NCBI RefSeq assembly: GCF_047496725.1
Contig: NC_132986.1
Location: 2,380,001 to 2,444,000 of the forward strand
From: Anoplolepis gracilipes
Lineage: Eukaryota; Arthropoda; Insecta; Hymenoptera; Formicidae
Direction: 5' to 3'
Length of the DNA stretch: 64,000 nucleotides
The position numbers were made by a program, and so were the translations under genes. The notes under the pieces were generated by a model. It worked only from the letters and a program-made list of their open reading frames with translations. It ran no database searches and was not told the origin of the DNA. This document shows, one piece after another, positions 51,601 to 63,412 of this stretch; within the stretch, counting starts at the first letter, position 1, and each line of letters begins with the position of its first letter.

Positions 51601-53135
51601 TTATACGAGCTATCCTAATTATATAGAATTCTGTCGTTACTACTAGAAACCGCTAATACCGGATAGCAAATTAAAGCGAGAACGCCGTCCGTTAAATGAT
51701 TTTTGAATCTATCAATTTTTGCAAATTAAATCGAGAATGTAAATATTATAAGTGGCAAAATCTTATTTTTTATTAAATTTTATACACATAATACACGTAA
51801 TAAAATAAACTTTGCAATTATAAATGTTTTCGGAAGAGCGGATATTGACCTGAAATGCATACTTTTCAAGAGAAATAACTGCAAACCAACAAACAATATC
51901 AGTCTTTTAAATAATTTTATCTATTATTAATTATCTTGTTATTAATTAATATTAATCTTATTATTAATATTAACTAAAAAAAGCTTGTTATAATTTTATT
52001 CATTTCTAAAAAATTTCTTAATTATCTATAAAAATATAAAACTTTTTTACAATTAAAAAACTAGATATCTTTTTTAATAAATGAAAAGAGATTCTCAGTT
52101 TTGGAAAGAATTAAATATTTCGTTATAAATTTGTATTTAATATTACTGTCAAACATGTTTATATAATATATATATATATAATAATTATATAATATATAAT
52201 AAACATATATTTATAGTTATATGATATATAATAAATATAGCGTACATTCATAAAGATATAAGCTGTCTTTATGATGCAGTCGAACTTAATGATTCATAAA
52301 TGTCTCGTCTCATTATTGGCGGCTCGCATTCCGCGAGAGAGTACGGCTCGTATTTCGCACGCAGAAGGTAAAATTCAAGCAAAAAAAAGAAAAATCACAA
52401 AAGCGTTATTCGCTAACAAAAAGTAAATAGTTCACAGTGTACAGCAATTGCCGCTCACGTTACTCGCGCGGAAAGTCTAGAAGATAATATAGAGGATAAT
52501 TCTGAGATAAACTTTCAAAGAGCCGCTCGCGAAAGTGTGGATGGTGTCAGCCGTGAACAGGCAAATTCGAACCCGCAGCCAGATGCAAAAAGGGAATATC
52601 GCGGAATATAAAAGCCTGAAAGCGCCGCTAGAAGGGGACTGTCGGATAATATCTCGCCGAGCGTAACACGCTCACGCGGATGGGATATGGGTGAAACTAA
52701 GCAGAATTGCCTCCTCCCTCGTAACGAGCGGTGAGTGAGAGTCTCTTTCTCACTTCTAGTCGAGAAGGGGGAAAGGGAATAGTGTATCCTGGTTTTCTGT
52801 TCCCTCCCCTGCAGCCCTGGATCCTATTAGGAGTGCACGCAGCGATGCACTCGCGGTCTCTAACGACCCGTGAGAGAAAACTGCAGCGGCGTGCAATGGC
52901 TACCACGGCTGCTCTAATCTAAAGTGAATTTCGGCGCGACGCGGGCGATTTATTCTCACGATTTTTACAACGCCCTTGTTTCTCCCCTCCCTTCCCATGA
53001 TTATGACACGGTGTATTACCTGAATAATACGTGGTCGTAAATATTTGCGATTTCGCGAGAGTTTAGTCATGATATATTGACGAACATCAAACATGAGATG
53101 TTATATATATATATACGTTGTATATAATGCATATG
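48655..53135. other. No gene seen
   Basis: AT-rich with GC-richer blocks at about 49600-49950, 50330-50850 and 52300-53090. Frames there overlap on both strands and resemble no family. Confidence 0.45.

Positions 53136-53192
<57 letters not shown>
53136..53192. repeat. (TA)n microsatellite, 57 bases
   Basis: Longest TA run in the window. A shorter TA run lies just upstream (53101-53115). The sequence can form cruciforms. Confidence 0.9.
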
Positions 53193-53193
<1 letters not shown>

Positions 53194-54367
53194 CCGCCGA
53201 TAATATTATGCATATAGAATTATATATAGAACTATATATAATTAAAATGAGACAAAAATCATATTAACAATCTGAATTATTCAAGTTGCTAATTAGCAAT
53301 TTAATGCATGTCTTTTCATACAGTTTATAATTCCGTCTATATAATATAGCAGAAGGTAAAGGAAATTAATAATTCATCTTGATGCAAATTTTAATGGAAT
53401 GGGAAATAAGCCCACATACTACAATGGTTCTTCTACGATTTAGAAACCTAAAAATCAATTACTACATAATGCTAATTTTTTAAAATAATTATTCTAAAAT
53501 AAATTGTAACATCTACATAAACACATTAGCTAAAATTAGTTAATAAATAAGATTATAATTTAAAACAACGAGCCTTACGCGTAACAATAAGTCTCACTTA
53601 AATTGAACTATTTGACGCAACCAGACTTTAAATTTAAGATGCACCTTGCAAGGTGGTCTGTCTCGATCGCAGTTTACGTACAGACATGGGCTATGAGGAA
53701 GCCCATGGCGATAAGCTTGTAAGGATAGAGTCTACGACTACCGTTGACCGTTTAAGACCCGTGTACGGCTTAACGTGACTCTCCCGCAGTCGCTTCCGTC
53801 CGATAAAACCGCGCAGGTGCGACTATTCGCGGGTCGACACGTGAGTGTAACCGGGCTTTATCTCTGGCACACGCGATCTTGCCGGATGTGTGTGTATGTG
53901 TTTATATTTATGTAAAATGAATAGCAAAACTATGAAAGAGGATGCATGTTACTCGTGTTGAATTTTTAACAAATTTTGGATGATTAAATAATTATATATA
54001 TGTATATAGTATATAACTAGATCAAAAAGACAATTGCAAAAAAATATTTGTCTGAGCACAAAGTAAAATAGAAAAAATGTGTGTGTATGTGTGCACACGT
54101 ATATTATAATTTATTTTTATGGGAAATGAATGTGTGTCTCGTTTCTTCCGCAAAAGAAAATAGTATTTCACTCTGTGCATGTAACCAATTTTGATTATCT
54201 TCTGTGCTTTGCGTAATACCGGAGCAAATCATGCTCACCCATCGACCCCTTTCCAGAGGCATAATACGTTACATTAACGCCAAGGAATAATTTAGTGGTA
54301 AGCTACAGGTCCTGAAGCGGTCATAAAGCCGTCGTGTAGTTGTTAGTGCTCTCTGTGAAACTCCTTA

Positions 54368-54545
54368 CATGCCATAAAATCATAATGCAAGATCCTGCAA
54401 CAACTACATCGTAAGAAAAAAAGGATATAGAACACAAATGATGAGACAAGCGCTTATCGAGTAATTTACACGTGGCTAAATCACCGAGTAGTTGCTTTTT
54501 ACAACTCAGATTAAAAAGGAATATCACTAATCATTGATAAAATTG
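54368..54545 (+). repeat. Old direct duplication, copy 1
   Basis: Matches 54778-54969 as a collinear series: gccataaaat, atgcaagatc, gaaaaaaaggatatagaacacaaa, gagacaagcgctta, gcttttt.ca and attaaaaagga. Clearly diverged. A 68-codon minus-strand frame crossing it has no recognised family. Confidence 0.6.
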
Positions 54546-54777
54546 AAATTCATAATAAAACAATTGCTTTTGTCATATTTCTACTTATAGTTCTCACTAG
54601 AACTTTCAACAGAAACATTGCTTAATATATAAAAAAAATTATAAAGAAATGTTAAATATTAAAGAAATAAAAATGCTTAAACTTAATACTTATTGTTAAT
54701 AAAATTGTTTAATATTATAAAAAAATCTTATTTTCTAAATGTAAAATATTATCAAATTTTATAAAAACCATGAATAT

Positions 54778-54969
54778 GCAAGCCATAAAATAGTAACGCA
54801 AAATCACAATGTTGAAAGAATAAAAAAGATGGGATACAAAGCACTCGCTAATGACGAGATAAGCGCTAATGACGAGTAATCTTTAGATGTGACCAGTATA
54901 GACTCATGTATGCGTTTTTGCACAGCTGGAATTAAAAAGGGATTTAGGGCTTATTACAGATAAAAGTTA
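54778..54969 (+). repeat. Old direct duplication, copy 2
   Basis: Counterpart of 54368-54545: gccataaaat, acgcaaaatc, gaataaaaaagatgggatac, gagataagcgcta, gtttttgca and attaaaaaggga. It also contains a small internal repeat, cgctaatgacgag, twice (54844-54856 and 54866-54878). Confidence 0.6.
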
Positions 54970-54999
54970 AACTCGTGAAGTATTAATCGCCTTATTTTC

Positions 55000-57239
55000 T
55001 CGATCTGTTAAGCAAGTGAGATATCGCAACATTATTATAAAAATAATAATTGTGATGAAAAAAGTATAATCTGTTTTGTCACATCTTTTCTTAGATTTTT
55101 AAGTTTAAAAATCACTTATTATTATAAACAAATTAAGGTGATGCATGCTTTTATAATTTAATTTTTTAATTTTTCTCTCCGACATTTGCAAATTATCGTG
55201 AATGTTGGAAAAACAAAATTTTACATACATTAATATACTAAATTAATACTTTAAAATCTAATGCAGTACACTTTGGTCTGCATTGTAAATTAGAGTGTAT
55301 AAGTAATTTTAAATCAAAGAAATAAATGATCAAAATAAAAAAAGCCGCAATACATAATTGCCAAGAGCAAAACAGGACTTATTTAATTGAAAATGAGAGA
55401 ATGAGACAGAGGGGGGGGGGGGGAAATGACAATCCGCGCAGCTTCCGGATATTCCTGGAAACGATTTTAGTTCACTCGACGATGGTTGCACATTCGCTGA
55501 TCTTATTCTTGAGTCTGGGTTACCGTTATCGACACAACCGTTCATGCGAGACGCTTTCGAGACGCGAGTGGAAAGCAGATGATAGAATAAAAGCAAACCG
55601 AATGACATGGCGGCGGTATTGAAGAATCGAGCGTGAAGTTAATCAACGCTGATCCTGTGGTCGAGTTGGCAAAATAGCACAAAAACACCTATTGGGAGAG
55701 CAGCCTTTTATATCTCTCTTTCCGTGTAGAGTATAAAAGCGAACGCTAGTATTATTATAATTCATTATAAGTAAATAGAATAATATTTATTATTATTATT
55801 ATTATTAATTGCATATGCAATATTAATTACACACACACACACACAAACATATATATATATAGAGTTGCATTATATAACGTTGTATATTCATTAAAATTAT
55901 TAATATATGTAAAAGAAACACGAGTCAAATATTATCTGGTCGAAACATTAAATTGATTAATTTTATTTCAATGTAAAAATACTGAATGTTGAGTATGACA
56001 AATACATTTTGAGCATTTTAAGCACCCGATATAGAACCAATGTGATATCCGCTGCACAGGATTAATTGCTGAATGCACCGTTGTGTCATACGTAAATTCG
56101 GTTTACAGACACACATGGGATCAGAAACTTTCTCACAGGATGATCTAAGGACAAACATATCTCTTCCTTCTCCTTCTCTCATCTTGCTTGTATTCTCTCC
56201 TTGTTCTCTCCCTGTTCTCTCCCTACCGAGATCCCGATGCGAGCCTTTGTCCTGAACGATGTTAGCGCCTCGGTCAACACGGTGCTATACGAGGATACCA
56301 CCCTCGGAATAGCGCGCCAGTAAATCCCTTATAAATCTATAGAGGTAACATGATTCAGCGTGGTATAGGTCAGATTTAAGCCGCCTTTGATATTTAAATC
56401 GAGGACGGGAACGAAAGAGGAGAGAAACGAAAGAAGAAGAAGAAGCAGAGAGAACGAGAAAGTAAGCGACAGAGAAAGAAGCACCACACAGAAATTCACA
56501 CATTCCGCACCTTTCTCGTTGGAAAAAGCCGAGAGCTTACCCCTTTTGCTCCTCGCATTTATTCCTTTCGACACCCCTTGCTCGTATATACATGTGAATG
56601 CAACGGGGAAAGGAAAGGGGTGGAGAAGAGGAAGATGAAAGTATTCCACACTGCCGCGTCGCGTCGTAAATTTATGCACGTGCCTAATTTTTCTTCTATT
56701 CGATTCTCTTCTCTTTTTTAGCAAAGACTACATATCGAAAAACTACACACTATAATTCGGTCCGCGAATTTGTTATAGAAATTATCATTCCGACACGAGT
56801 AAGTATCGAAATCTTTTGCCCTCGTAAAATTGAAGAATCGAAGCCGCCCCTTAAACTTAAGAAGTCCGAGAGTCGTAAAACAATCTTTATTAAATCTGAC
56901 ATTTTTGGATATAGAACAACATTTTTCAATTTTATATAATTATAAATTGTTATCCGTCACTCACCTCGGAAAGTCTGGTGAGCCTTTCCTTGTGTTTCCG
57001 ATCAACAATTTTCAGCAATAGTAAATTTTATATTTATTGTATCTTGTGTATTTCATCTACCATATGTGTGTGCATACACGTAACTGTGCACCATTACTAG
57101 TTTTATGTAACTATTTAATAAATTTTTTAAAAATCTCTGATTTTTTTATATCCATTATCGATCCGCAAAGCATATATCAAAATATGTCGCACGTGTTACG
57201 CGCACGTCAATTCTCGTAGTCATCTGATTAACACGTCAC
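55000..57239. other. No gene seen
   Basis: AT-rich apart from blocks at about 55400-55700 (with a G12 run at about 55411-55422) and 56150-56700. Frames are short or low complexity. Confidence 0.45.
55783..55860. repeat. (ATT)n, (CA)n and (AT)n cluster
   Basis: ATT triplets at about 55786-55806, CA at about 55829-55845, then AT. Confidence 0.85.
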
Positions 57240-58440
57240 CGTCTTGAGGCCTGACTACCTTTTCGTCGCGACTGTATCGCTAATAAGACACAGGTAGTTA
57301 GTGCGCGAGGCGGTAACCGAGGAAGTGAAAGCGACAGAGAGAGGAAGACAAGAAAACAACGTACGAGCGAGAGGATTCGAAGAAAGAAAGAGAAAGAGAG
57401 AGAGAGCAGAAACGGCAGCGAAAGAACGGAAGAACGGAAGAGAAAAGATGAGGAAGGCAAGGGAAAGAGCAGAATGGATAAAACGAGACGAAACGGGAAG
57501 AGCATACCGAAAGAGAGGCGAGAAGGAGAGAGAGCGAGCATTGGATGATGAGGTAGAGGGGCGAAGATAGAGACAAGCTGAAAGAGGAAAGGGGTGCAAG
57601 CTGGCGAGGAGGGAAGGATAAAGTAACGAGGAAGAACGGTGCCGAAGAATGTGGCGCAGCAAAGACGAGGACGACGGACGGGGAGTCGCGGAAGGTGATG
57701 GTAGGTTGGCCCCACTTGCTCCTGGCCGCACACCGTTCGTCGTCATTCCGCGTTGGTCCCGGCGCGTTCAGGTTCAGGGGGAAGGAGGCTGTGCGCGCGG
57801 CGAAGAGAGGACCACCAGAGTTCCCGAGGTGAGTGGCGGGTACTCTGTAATCACGGTGCCGAGCCGCGAGCCGACAAACCAAACCAAAAGAGATAAAGAT
57901 AAACAGAGATTCGAGCCTACGAGCGTCCGGACGGGGGAAAGAATAAAGCGGAGGCACGCCGAATGGAAGGAAAGAAAATGAGAGAGAGAGAGGAATTGTG
58001 AGGAGAAAGGGATGAGTGGTGAGCTCCTAAAGAGAGGGAACGGAGGAAGGCACAGCAGGCCCTCGTTAAGTATGACGTGCGATCGCTTCCTTTTGTGCAA
58101 CTCGTTGCAACTCGCCGCAACGCGACAGCCTCTTCTCTTTCCTTCTCTTCCTCCTCTCCCTTTCTCAGGCTCCTCTCTTTCCTCCTCTACCCGCGTCTGA
58201 TTTTCGTTGCTCGCCGCTGCATCAACCACCGCTATGCAATCGCGGACGATGTATTGGGCACCTTTTGTCGTCGATCGATCGACTCGGTCGATTCGATCGA
58301 AAGGCCTGAGAAAGGCCTACAGGCTCCGATAAAGACGACGCTGCAACTGACAGCGGCCACCGAAGGGCGAAGAGAGCAGATCTTACGAGAGTGCCAAGCA
58401 CGCATTTCACACCGAGACGCTCGTTACGTATGACATGAAA
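57240..58440. other. GC-rich island with purine/pyrimidine strand switch
   Basis: The plus strand is strongly purine-rich at about 57300-57640 and 57950-58060, then pyrimidine-rich at about 58085-58200. Frames of up to 219 codons on the minus strand are Ser/Leu/Phe/Arg low complexity. Apart from the candidate exon at 57649-57828, nothing is protein-like. Possible promoter and first exon region. Confidence 0.35.
57649..57828 (+). CDS. Candidate first exon ending at a strong donor (tentative)
   Basis: An open frame starts at ATGTGGCGCAGC (57649) and runs 60 codons to CCCGAG|GTGAGT, a near-perfect donor with GT at 57829-57830. The first residues read MWRSKDEDDGRGVAEGDGRL; the rest is Gly/Arg/Pro-rich. 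Upstream (57300-57640) the plus strand is almost pure GA, which would make a purine-rich leader. An earlier donor-like site, GATG|GTAGGT, follows at about 57693. The opposite strand is also open for 660 bases but gives mostly Ser/Leu/Phe low complexity. No family was recognised, and it may be non-coding. Confidence 0.2.
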
Positions 58441-60169
58441 GATCCGTTGCTATTTTCGATCGCATCAAACCATGTGCATCATCCAACAGAAAAAATTAAT
58501 GGAATACGTCTGTAGTAATAAAAGTTGGTAAAAACATTAACGAATAAAAAGAGATTCGCAAATATATATTTTAAAAGCTTTTACATTAAAAAATCAAATT
58601 TTTCATATTCTCTTGTTTCACATTTAAAAAAGAAGAGCTTTAAAATATCATAAACGTAATAAAAGCATGCTTAAAGAGTATTAAATTAGCATTTTATCGT
58701 AAATCGCGAACGCTGGAAATTTTTCAAATTTCGTCAAAATTTATAATCGTATCAAACACGTAGAGATAAGAATATCCCCAATGTGTAATATAGGGCACAA
58801 TCGCCAGTATTATCCAGTACTATCGCGTAATGTCGCATCTCAGCAGCGTACCATAGTTGCGATACCATATATCGCGCCTAGATTAGCGATATTACATTAC
58901 GCAAACGTGCGTGTCCTACCGCCGACAATAGTAATCCCGCATTAAGATCGGAGAGACAGCCGTTTCAATCAGCGCGATCGATCGATCTCTCTCGCCCTCG
59001 TCCCCCTTTCTCCTCCCTCCGCGAATTAATACCGCGGGCATCCGGCTTAATTGAGACATAAACGCGACGATCCGCATTTAGCCGGCCACCGCCGCAGTCC
59101 CGCTGTCGCCGTCACCGTCACCGTCACCGTCGATTCGACGCGGCACCGCCGCCGCGCCGTTTCGAGAGGGGAAGACATTCCGCATGTGCGTGCATCCAAT
59201 TTGGCCGGTCCAATTTAATTTCGGAAAATGTGTGTCGCATCTTTGCGGCGTATACGCCGCAACGCATATCGGTTTTCTCGCGATTGGCTGGCTTGCTGCT
59301 ATCCGACAACAACTCTTGAGACAATGAGCGGCTCTAATGAGATAGCTCGTAATTATATAATAAGCCATAAGAGAAAAACATAAAATAATATAGATATACA
59401 TATAAGACGCATCAAATATGTGTAAAAATATTTTGTATAAAAGTTGCAAGATATTACGAGATAGTATAAAATAAAATGTTTTAAATATATCAAACAAATG
59501 TGATATTAATGAAATTTAAAATAGGTTCCGTTTAAATTTTTAAAAAAATGTAATTTTTTTGTTATAAATGACGAAATATTATTGTATATACAAATAAATT
59601 GATATTCTCTAATAGATGTTAATCTACTGATAATGAGATATAATAACTTTGTTTTTATTTTCTAAAAAGAGTAATTAAAAAACTGATTATTTTTTTATAA
59701 AATACAAGTTGAAGATTTATTTCTTCACAAAAATAAATTATACCTACAGATTATAATTTTTCACAGTAAGTATTTTCAAAATGTTAAAATACAATAATAT
59801 GCTTTATGTGATGATTATACATGACAAACTTTAAATTTTTTAAATATATGTAATATACTTTAATGTACTGTTTTCCGCGAATTTACAAAAAAAAAAAAAA
59901 ATAATATCTTTTAAAAATATTGCTAGTCTTCGTTAATTCACAAACCTGGAATTTTGGCACTCATTAACATAGTTTATGTCAAATAATTATTGTGCATTTA
60001 ATAATATACAAAGATTAATGGAAAGTTTGCTCCGCATTATTAATAAGCGGTTATAATTACTTTTTTAAACAAGGCTTATCTTTCTTCCTCTCTCGATGAT
60101 ATCGGAGTTAAAAGTCTATAGCAACAGACGATGCGATAATTCTGGGTCGTTGAACTCATTTTCCTTCCG
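58441..60169. other. No gene seen; small GC block at 58.9-59.3 kb
   Basis: A CpG-rich block at about 58900-59320 contains a CACCGT repeat (about 59110-59130). A 139-codon minus-strand frame starts in AT-rich DNA and ends in Gly-Asp repeats, so it is not convincing. Confidence 0.45.
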
Positions 60170-60342
60170 TGCTCTCGGATTAATTACTCGCCGGTAACAT
60201 TCGCGGCGGCGAGTAATTCAGCAACGCGACGGAGCATGAAGTCTCGCAATGGAGACATCGGGGGACCGGGTTTGAAGTTGAAGAAGGACAAAGAATACGA
60301 AAGGAGGACGTGCAAGCGGCGGAGAAAGAGAATGAGAAAGGT

Positions 60343-60348
<6 letters not shown>

Positions 60349-60384
<36 letters not shown>
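60349..60384. repeat. (GA)n microsatellite
   Basis: 36 bases of GA. Arg-Glu or Ser-Leu open frames on both strands are repeat products. Confidence 0.9.
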
Positions 60385-60387
<3 letters not shown>

Positions 60388-60524
60388 AGAGAGCGCCGAA
60401 CGACGGTGTAATGGTGTTGGCCTGTGCATCGAGAGCGCGGTGGCTGGTCGCACCTGTCGCGATCACGGTGGTCTGATGCGACTGAGAAAGAGACGCCCCC
60501 ACGGCCGGCCGACGCGTTCCAAAC

Positions 60525-60581
60525 TCGTTCGTTCGTTCGTTCGTTCGTTCGTTCGTTCGTTCGTTCGTTCGTTCGTTCGTT
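60525..60581. repeat. (TCGT)n tetranucleotide repeat, 14 copies
   Basis: Perfect tcgt repeat of 57 bases. Because 4 and 3 are coprime, every frame is stop-free and encodes a tetrapeptide repeat (RSFV on plus, NERT on minus). This explains the overlapping long open frames here. Confidence 0.9.
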
Positions 60582-61625
60582 TCTGCACGCGGTTTCTGTT
60601 TCGAAACTTCGTCGAGCGGGGATCCTCCGGCCATGCATCACGCGGTTTCGTCACCGTTCGAGCTTAGAGCGAGACGCGCGCTTGTGTAATCCCGGAGATT
60701 AATCTCGTAAAACACTCGGCAAGTATTTCCCCCTCTCCCCCACCCCCCACCCCCCTTCTCCCTCTTGTGGATTAAATTCGATCGGATCTGCTCAGCGAAA
60801 GTTTCGCGGAGAGTTTCCTCCCGTCGCGCTGCCGAAAATCATCTCTCTACGAGAGAAAAATTGCGCTCGCGCGACATATTTTTAATGAGAAATAAACAAG
60901 CTCTGATTCAGAGAGAGTCGTAAATCAAACTCGCTTCCTACGAAGCCACAAATTTCGCAACAAACGGGCCGACCTCCTCGTCCCAATTTTGATTTCCGAC
61001 TCAGGCGGACCGGCTGGCCTTGTACCGTGTGCCGAATTAAGGGACAACAACTCTATTCCGTATTATTATCGGATGAAGATAAAAGAGAATGAGGATAGCA
61101 TGATGGATGGATGGATGAATGGATGAATGTTGTTCGGTGCAATTAAGATTCCGCAGGAAATTTTATATTTTAAATGTATTAGAATTTCCTTATATGATAA
61201 GTATACGAAAATTTATCAAGATTCAACAAGCGAAAATGCGATTAGTTATTACATACGATCTATTTTTTATAGTGTTATAAAAATTATTAAAAATATTAAA
61301 AATTAATAAAAATGTTACAACAATTATCAATCTTTCTTTGACAGTTCTATTTTTGTTGAGCAATATATATTATTTTAATATGGATTGTATCAAGCACAGA
61401 ACGTATAAAAATGTATATTGATATCTGTAGAAATTACCTAATATCGCATACAAATCACAATAATACTATAAAATATTAAAAAGAAAAAAAAGGAAAATAA
61501 TAAATTTTCTAGTATCAGAATATTCCTATCACGCGGAGAAGGTCCTGATTCAAAAGTACAACGTCTCGCTCGCGACTGCCTTGCGTGGTAATGCTTTTCG
61601 TCTCGCCATCAAGCATGGGTGGGCC

Positions 61626-61638
61626 GCGACGACGACGA

Positions 61639-61686
<48 letters not shown>

Positions 61687-61710
61687 CGACGGCGACGGCG
61701 GCGGCGGTGG
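61626..61710. repeat. (GAC)n then (GGC)n triplet repeat
   Basis: About 60 bases of GAC/ACG triplets passing into ggcgac and ggcggc. Frames through it give Asp/Thr/Arg or Val strings. Confidence 0.9.
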
Positions 61711-62287
61711 CGGGCTGGCTAACACACGTAACGAAGGCGTAGGCAGAGAGACCTCTTAATATCTTCGTCGGCAGAGCGCAGAACGGAAGCAGAGATGAAG
61801 AAGAAGAAGGAGGAGAGTAAGCGCACGCAATGTCCGGGCCCCAGATCTCTCGAATTTCTCGCCTTGGGGGCCTCAATATATCGGAAGATGCCAGAAGTTT
61901 GTGTCCCGCGACGAAAAAGCATGAACGAGGGAAAAAGTAAAAAGGAAACGACACCGAAAAGAGAGAGAGAGAGAGAGAGAAAGAAAGAAGGAGAGGAAGG
62001 AAGGATACATTCACGGATGAAGGGTAGAATTGCAAAAGGAATAAGAGCGTCTCCGTCGAAAACATCCTTGGATTTTAAACTTCGTATATATTCTGGATAA
62101 TTAATTTCCAAATTAAAATGATCTTAAAGCAAAAACTCAATGGAACCGAAGAGTGTGAAATTAAGATTCGCACCTACAAAGTTTAATTCCCGAAAATCCG
62201 CGGCTCGTAATACGAACGAGCAGTTCGTGGAGCAAAATTCTAAGAGAAACGCTATAAAAATCAGACAAAAAAGAAAGAGAAGCAATT

Positions 62288-62345
62288 GACGGGCGGGGGG
62301 GAGGGGGGAGGGGGAAGGGAAGGGGAAGGGGAGAGCAGGGGAGAC
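62288..62345 (+). repeat. G-rich tract with quadruplex potential, 1
   Basis: Many runs of three or more G separated by one or two bases on the plus strand (gcgggggggagg, gggaaggggaag). Confidence 0.8.
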
Positions 62346-62423
62346 ATTTTCGAGCGAAGTGGAGCAACTATACGAGAGGCGTACAAGAAAGCGACCGAGA
62401 GGGCGAGGACGAGGGCGAGGGCG

Positions 62424-62481
62424 AGAGGAGAGGAGAGGAGAGGGGAGGGGAGGGGAGGGTAGGGTAGGGGAGGGGAGGGGC
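62424..62481 (+). repeat. G-rich pentamer tract with quadruplex potential, 2
   Basis: gagga and ggggа-type pentamers pass into agggtagggtaggggagg, an all-purine strand apart from two T. It can form G-quadruplex or triplex DNA. It is not the insect telomere repeat TTAGG. Confidence 0.75.
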
Positions 62482-63375
62482 AACCCGGTAGCGTTCGGCG
62501 TTCGGTGCGCGGCGGCTTCGTGCGAGAACCGATTGATGATGCAGCCGGCAGCTGAACTGCATCGCGTGTTAGTTCGGGACGAGCACGCGCCATATGCCGC
62601 ATTGTTGCGGAGCCCCCGGTCCTCCCTTTACCTCCCTGCCCCTCCTTCCCGCCCCTTTCCTTTCGTCCCTTATCCTTTCTCCCTCGGCACAGCCACCCGC
62701 CGCGCGCCCTTCGAAGCATGCGAAAATAAATGTACGCCTGGTCGCGCGGCGATTTAGCGGATCGAGCGCCACCAATCATCGCCGGACGGACGCCGCCGCC
62801 GCCGCGTTAAGGAAGCAAGAAGAGAACGAGAGGAGCCAGCGGGAGCACGCTCTCGGTCACAACGGGAGGGAACGAGAGCGAGGATCTTATTGCGAGAATG
62901 TGCCACATTGTTATCGGCCCTCTTCGTCATTCCTCGCTCCCTCGGGCTCGCCGCCTTTAGATCGCCGCCGCCGCCGCAGTCTTGTTCTCCAAGTTCCCCG
63001 TTCCCTTTCGTTCTTGCTTCTCAACCTGTTCGACATTTCGCGCGTTCTGCATTTTAAGATGCGACGCAGTCAAATAAATATAATATGAAGATGCCATTTT
63101 TTTTTATTACAATGTAGAATTAAATAAACTATACAGCCAACGTTTCTCTTAATATATCTTAATAAATCATCTTTCGATTACAAATTCGATTATTATTCCA
63201 TTTTTATTTTCAAGGTATCAATTTTTTGCTGTAATAGATTGTATAAAGAGCCGAAGAAAAAATGTGTTGTTAAATAAGACATTAATATGAATAAGACGGA
63301 GAAATAAGAGCCGCGTGCAACGATATTCGGCGCAATTAAATTACTTGTATAATTAAAATTAAAATATTTAATTCC

Positions 63376-63412
63376 GTATACGTTTCGATGGTCTTCGGAC
63401 CATCTTCAGTAC
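63376..63412 (-). ncRNA. Hammerhead-like motif, possible Penelope-type retroelement remnant
   Basis: On the minus strand the order is CTGAAGA, a stem-loop and GAAACG. The stem is 7 bp (63387-63393 with 63398-63404) closed by four bases (CGAA on this strand, TTCG on plus). CUGANGA...GAAA is the hammerhead core, and Penelope-like elements are known to carry hammerhead motifs followed by ACGU-like sequence. Here two extra bases (TC) lie between the inner stem and GAAA unless they pair with GA of the core, so an active ribozyme is doubtful. No reverse transcriptase or GIY-YIG frame was seen nearby. Confidence 0.3.

Larger units (their letters stand above)
60170..61120. other. GC-rich island with GA, TCGT and C-rich tracts
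   Basis: Holds the GA and TCGT repeats, a C-rich stretch at about 60729-60765 (G-quadruplex potential on the minus strand) and a GATG(A/G) run at about 61102-61130. No gene is supported. Confidence 0.35.
61540..63070. other. GC-rich island with triplet and G-rich repeats
   Basis: Contains the GAC repeat, GA run (61963-61982), two G-rich tracts and GCC triplets (62787-62806, 62960-62980). Many overlapping frames of 60-172 codons on both strands are compositional. It could be the promoter of a gene beyond the right edge. Confidence 0.35.

Noticed and set aside
52540..52620. tRNA-like B-box on the minus strand (ggttcgaatt)
   Set aside because: The flanking bases do not pair into a T stem and no A box or acceptor stem fits.
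57236..57957. Minus-strand frames of 163-219 codons
   Set aside because: Ser/Leu/Phe/Arg low complexity from CT-rich sequence in three overlapping frames; no domain.
60180..60702. Several overlapping open frames of 60-153 codons on both strands
   Set aside because: They run through a GA dinucleotide and a TCGT tetranucleotide repeat, which are stop-free in every frame; the products are NERT or RSFV strings.
62424..62481. Telomere-like gggtagggtagggg
   Set aside because: Not the insect TTAGG repeat, and embedded in a wider GAGGG simple repeat.
61550..62779. Long frames on both strands near 62 kb
   Set aside because: Produced by triplet and G-rich repeats; Val, Pro-Ser or Arg-Gly strings.
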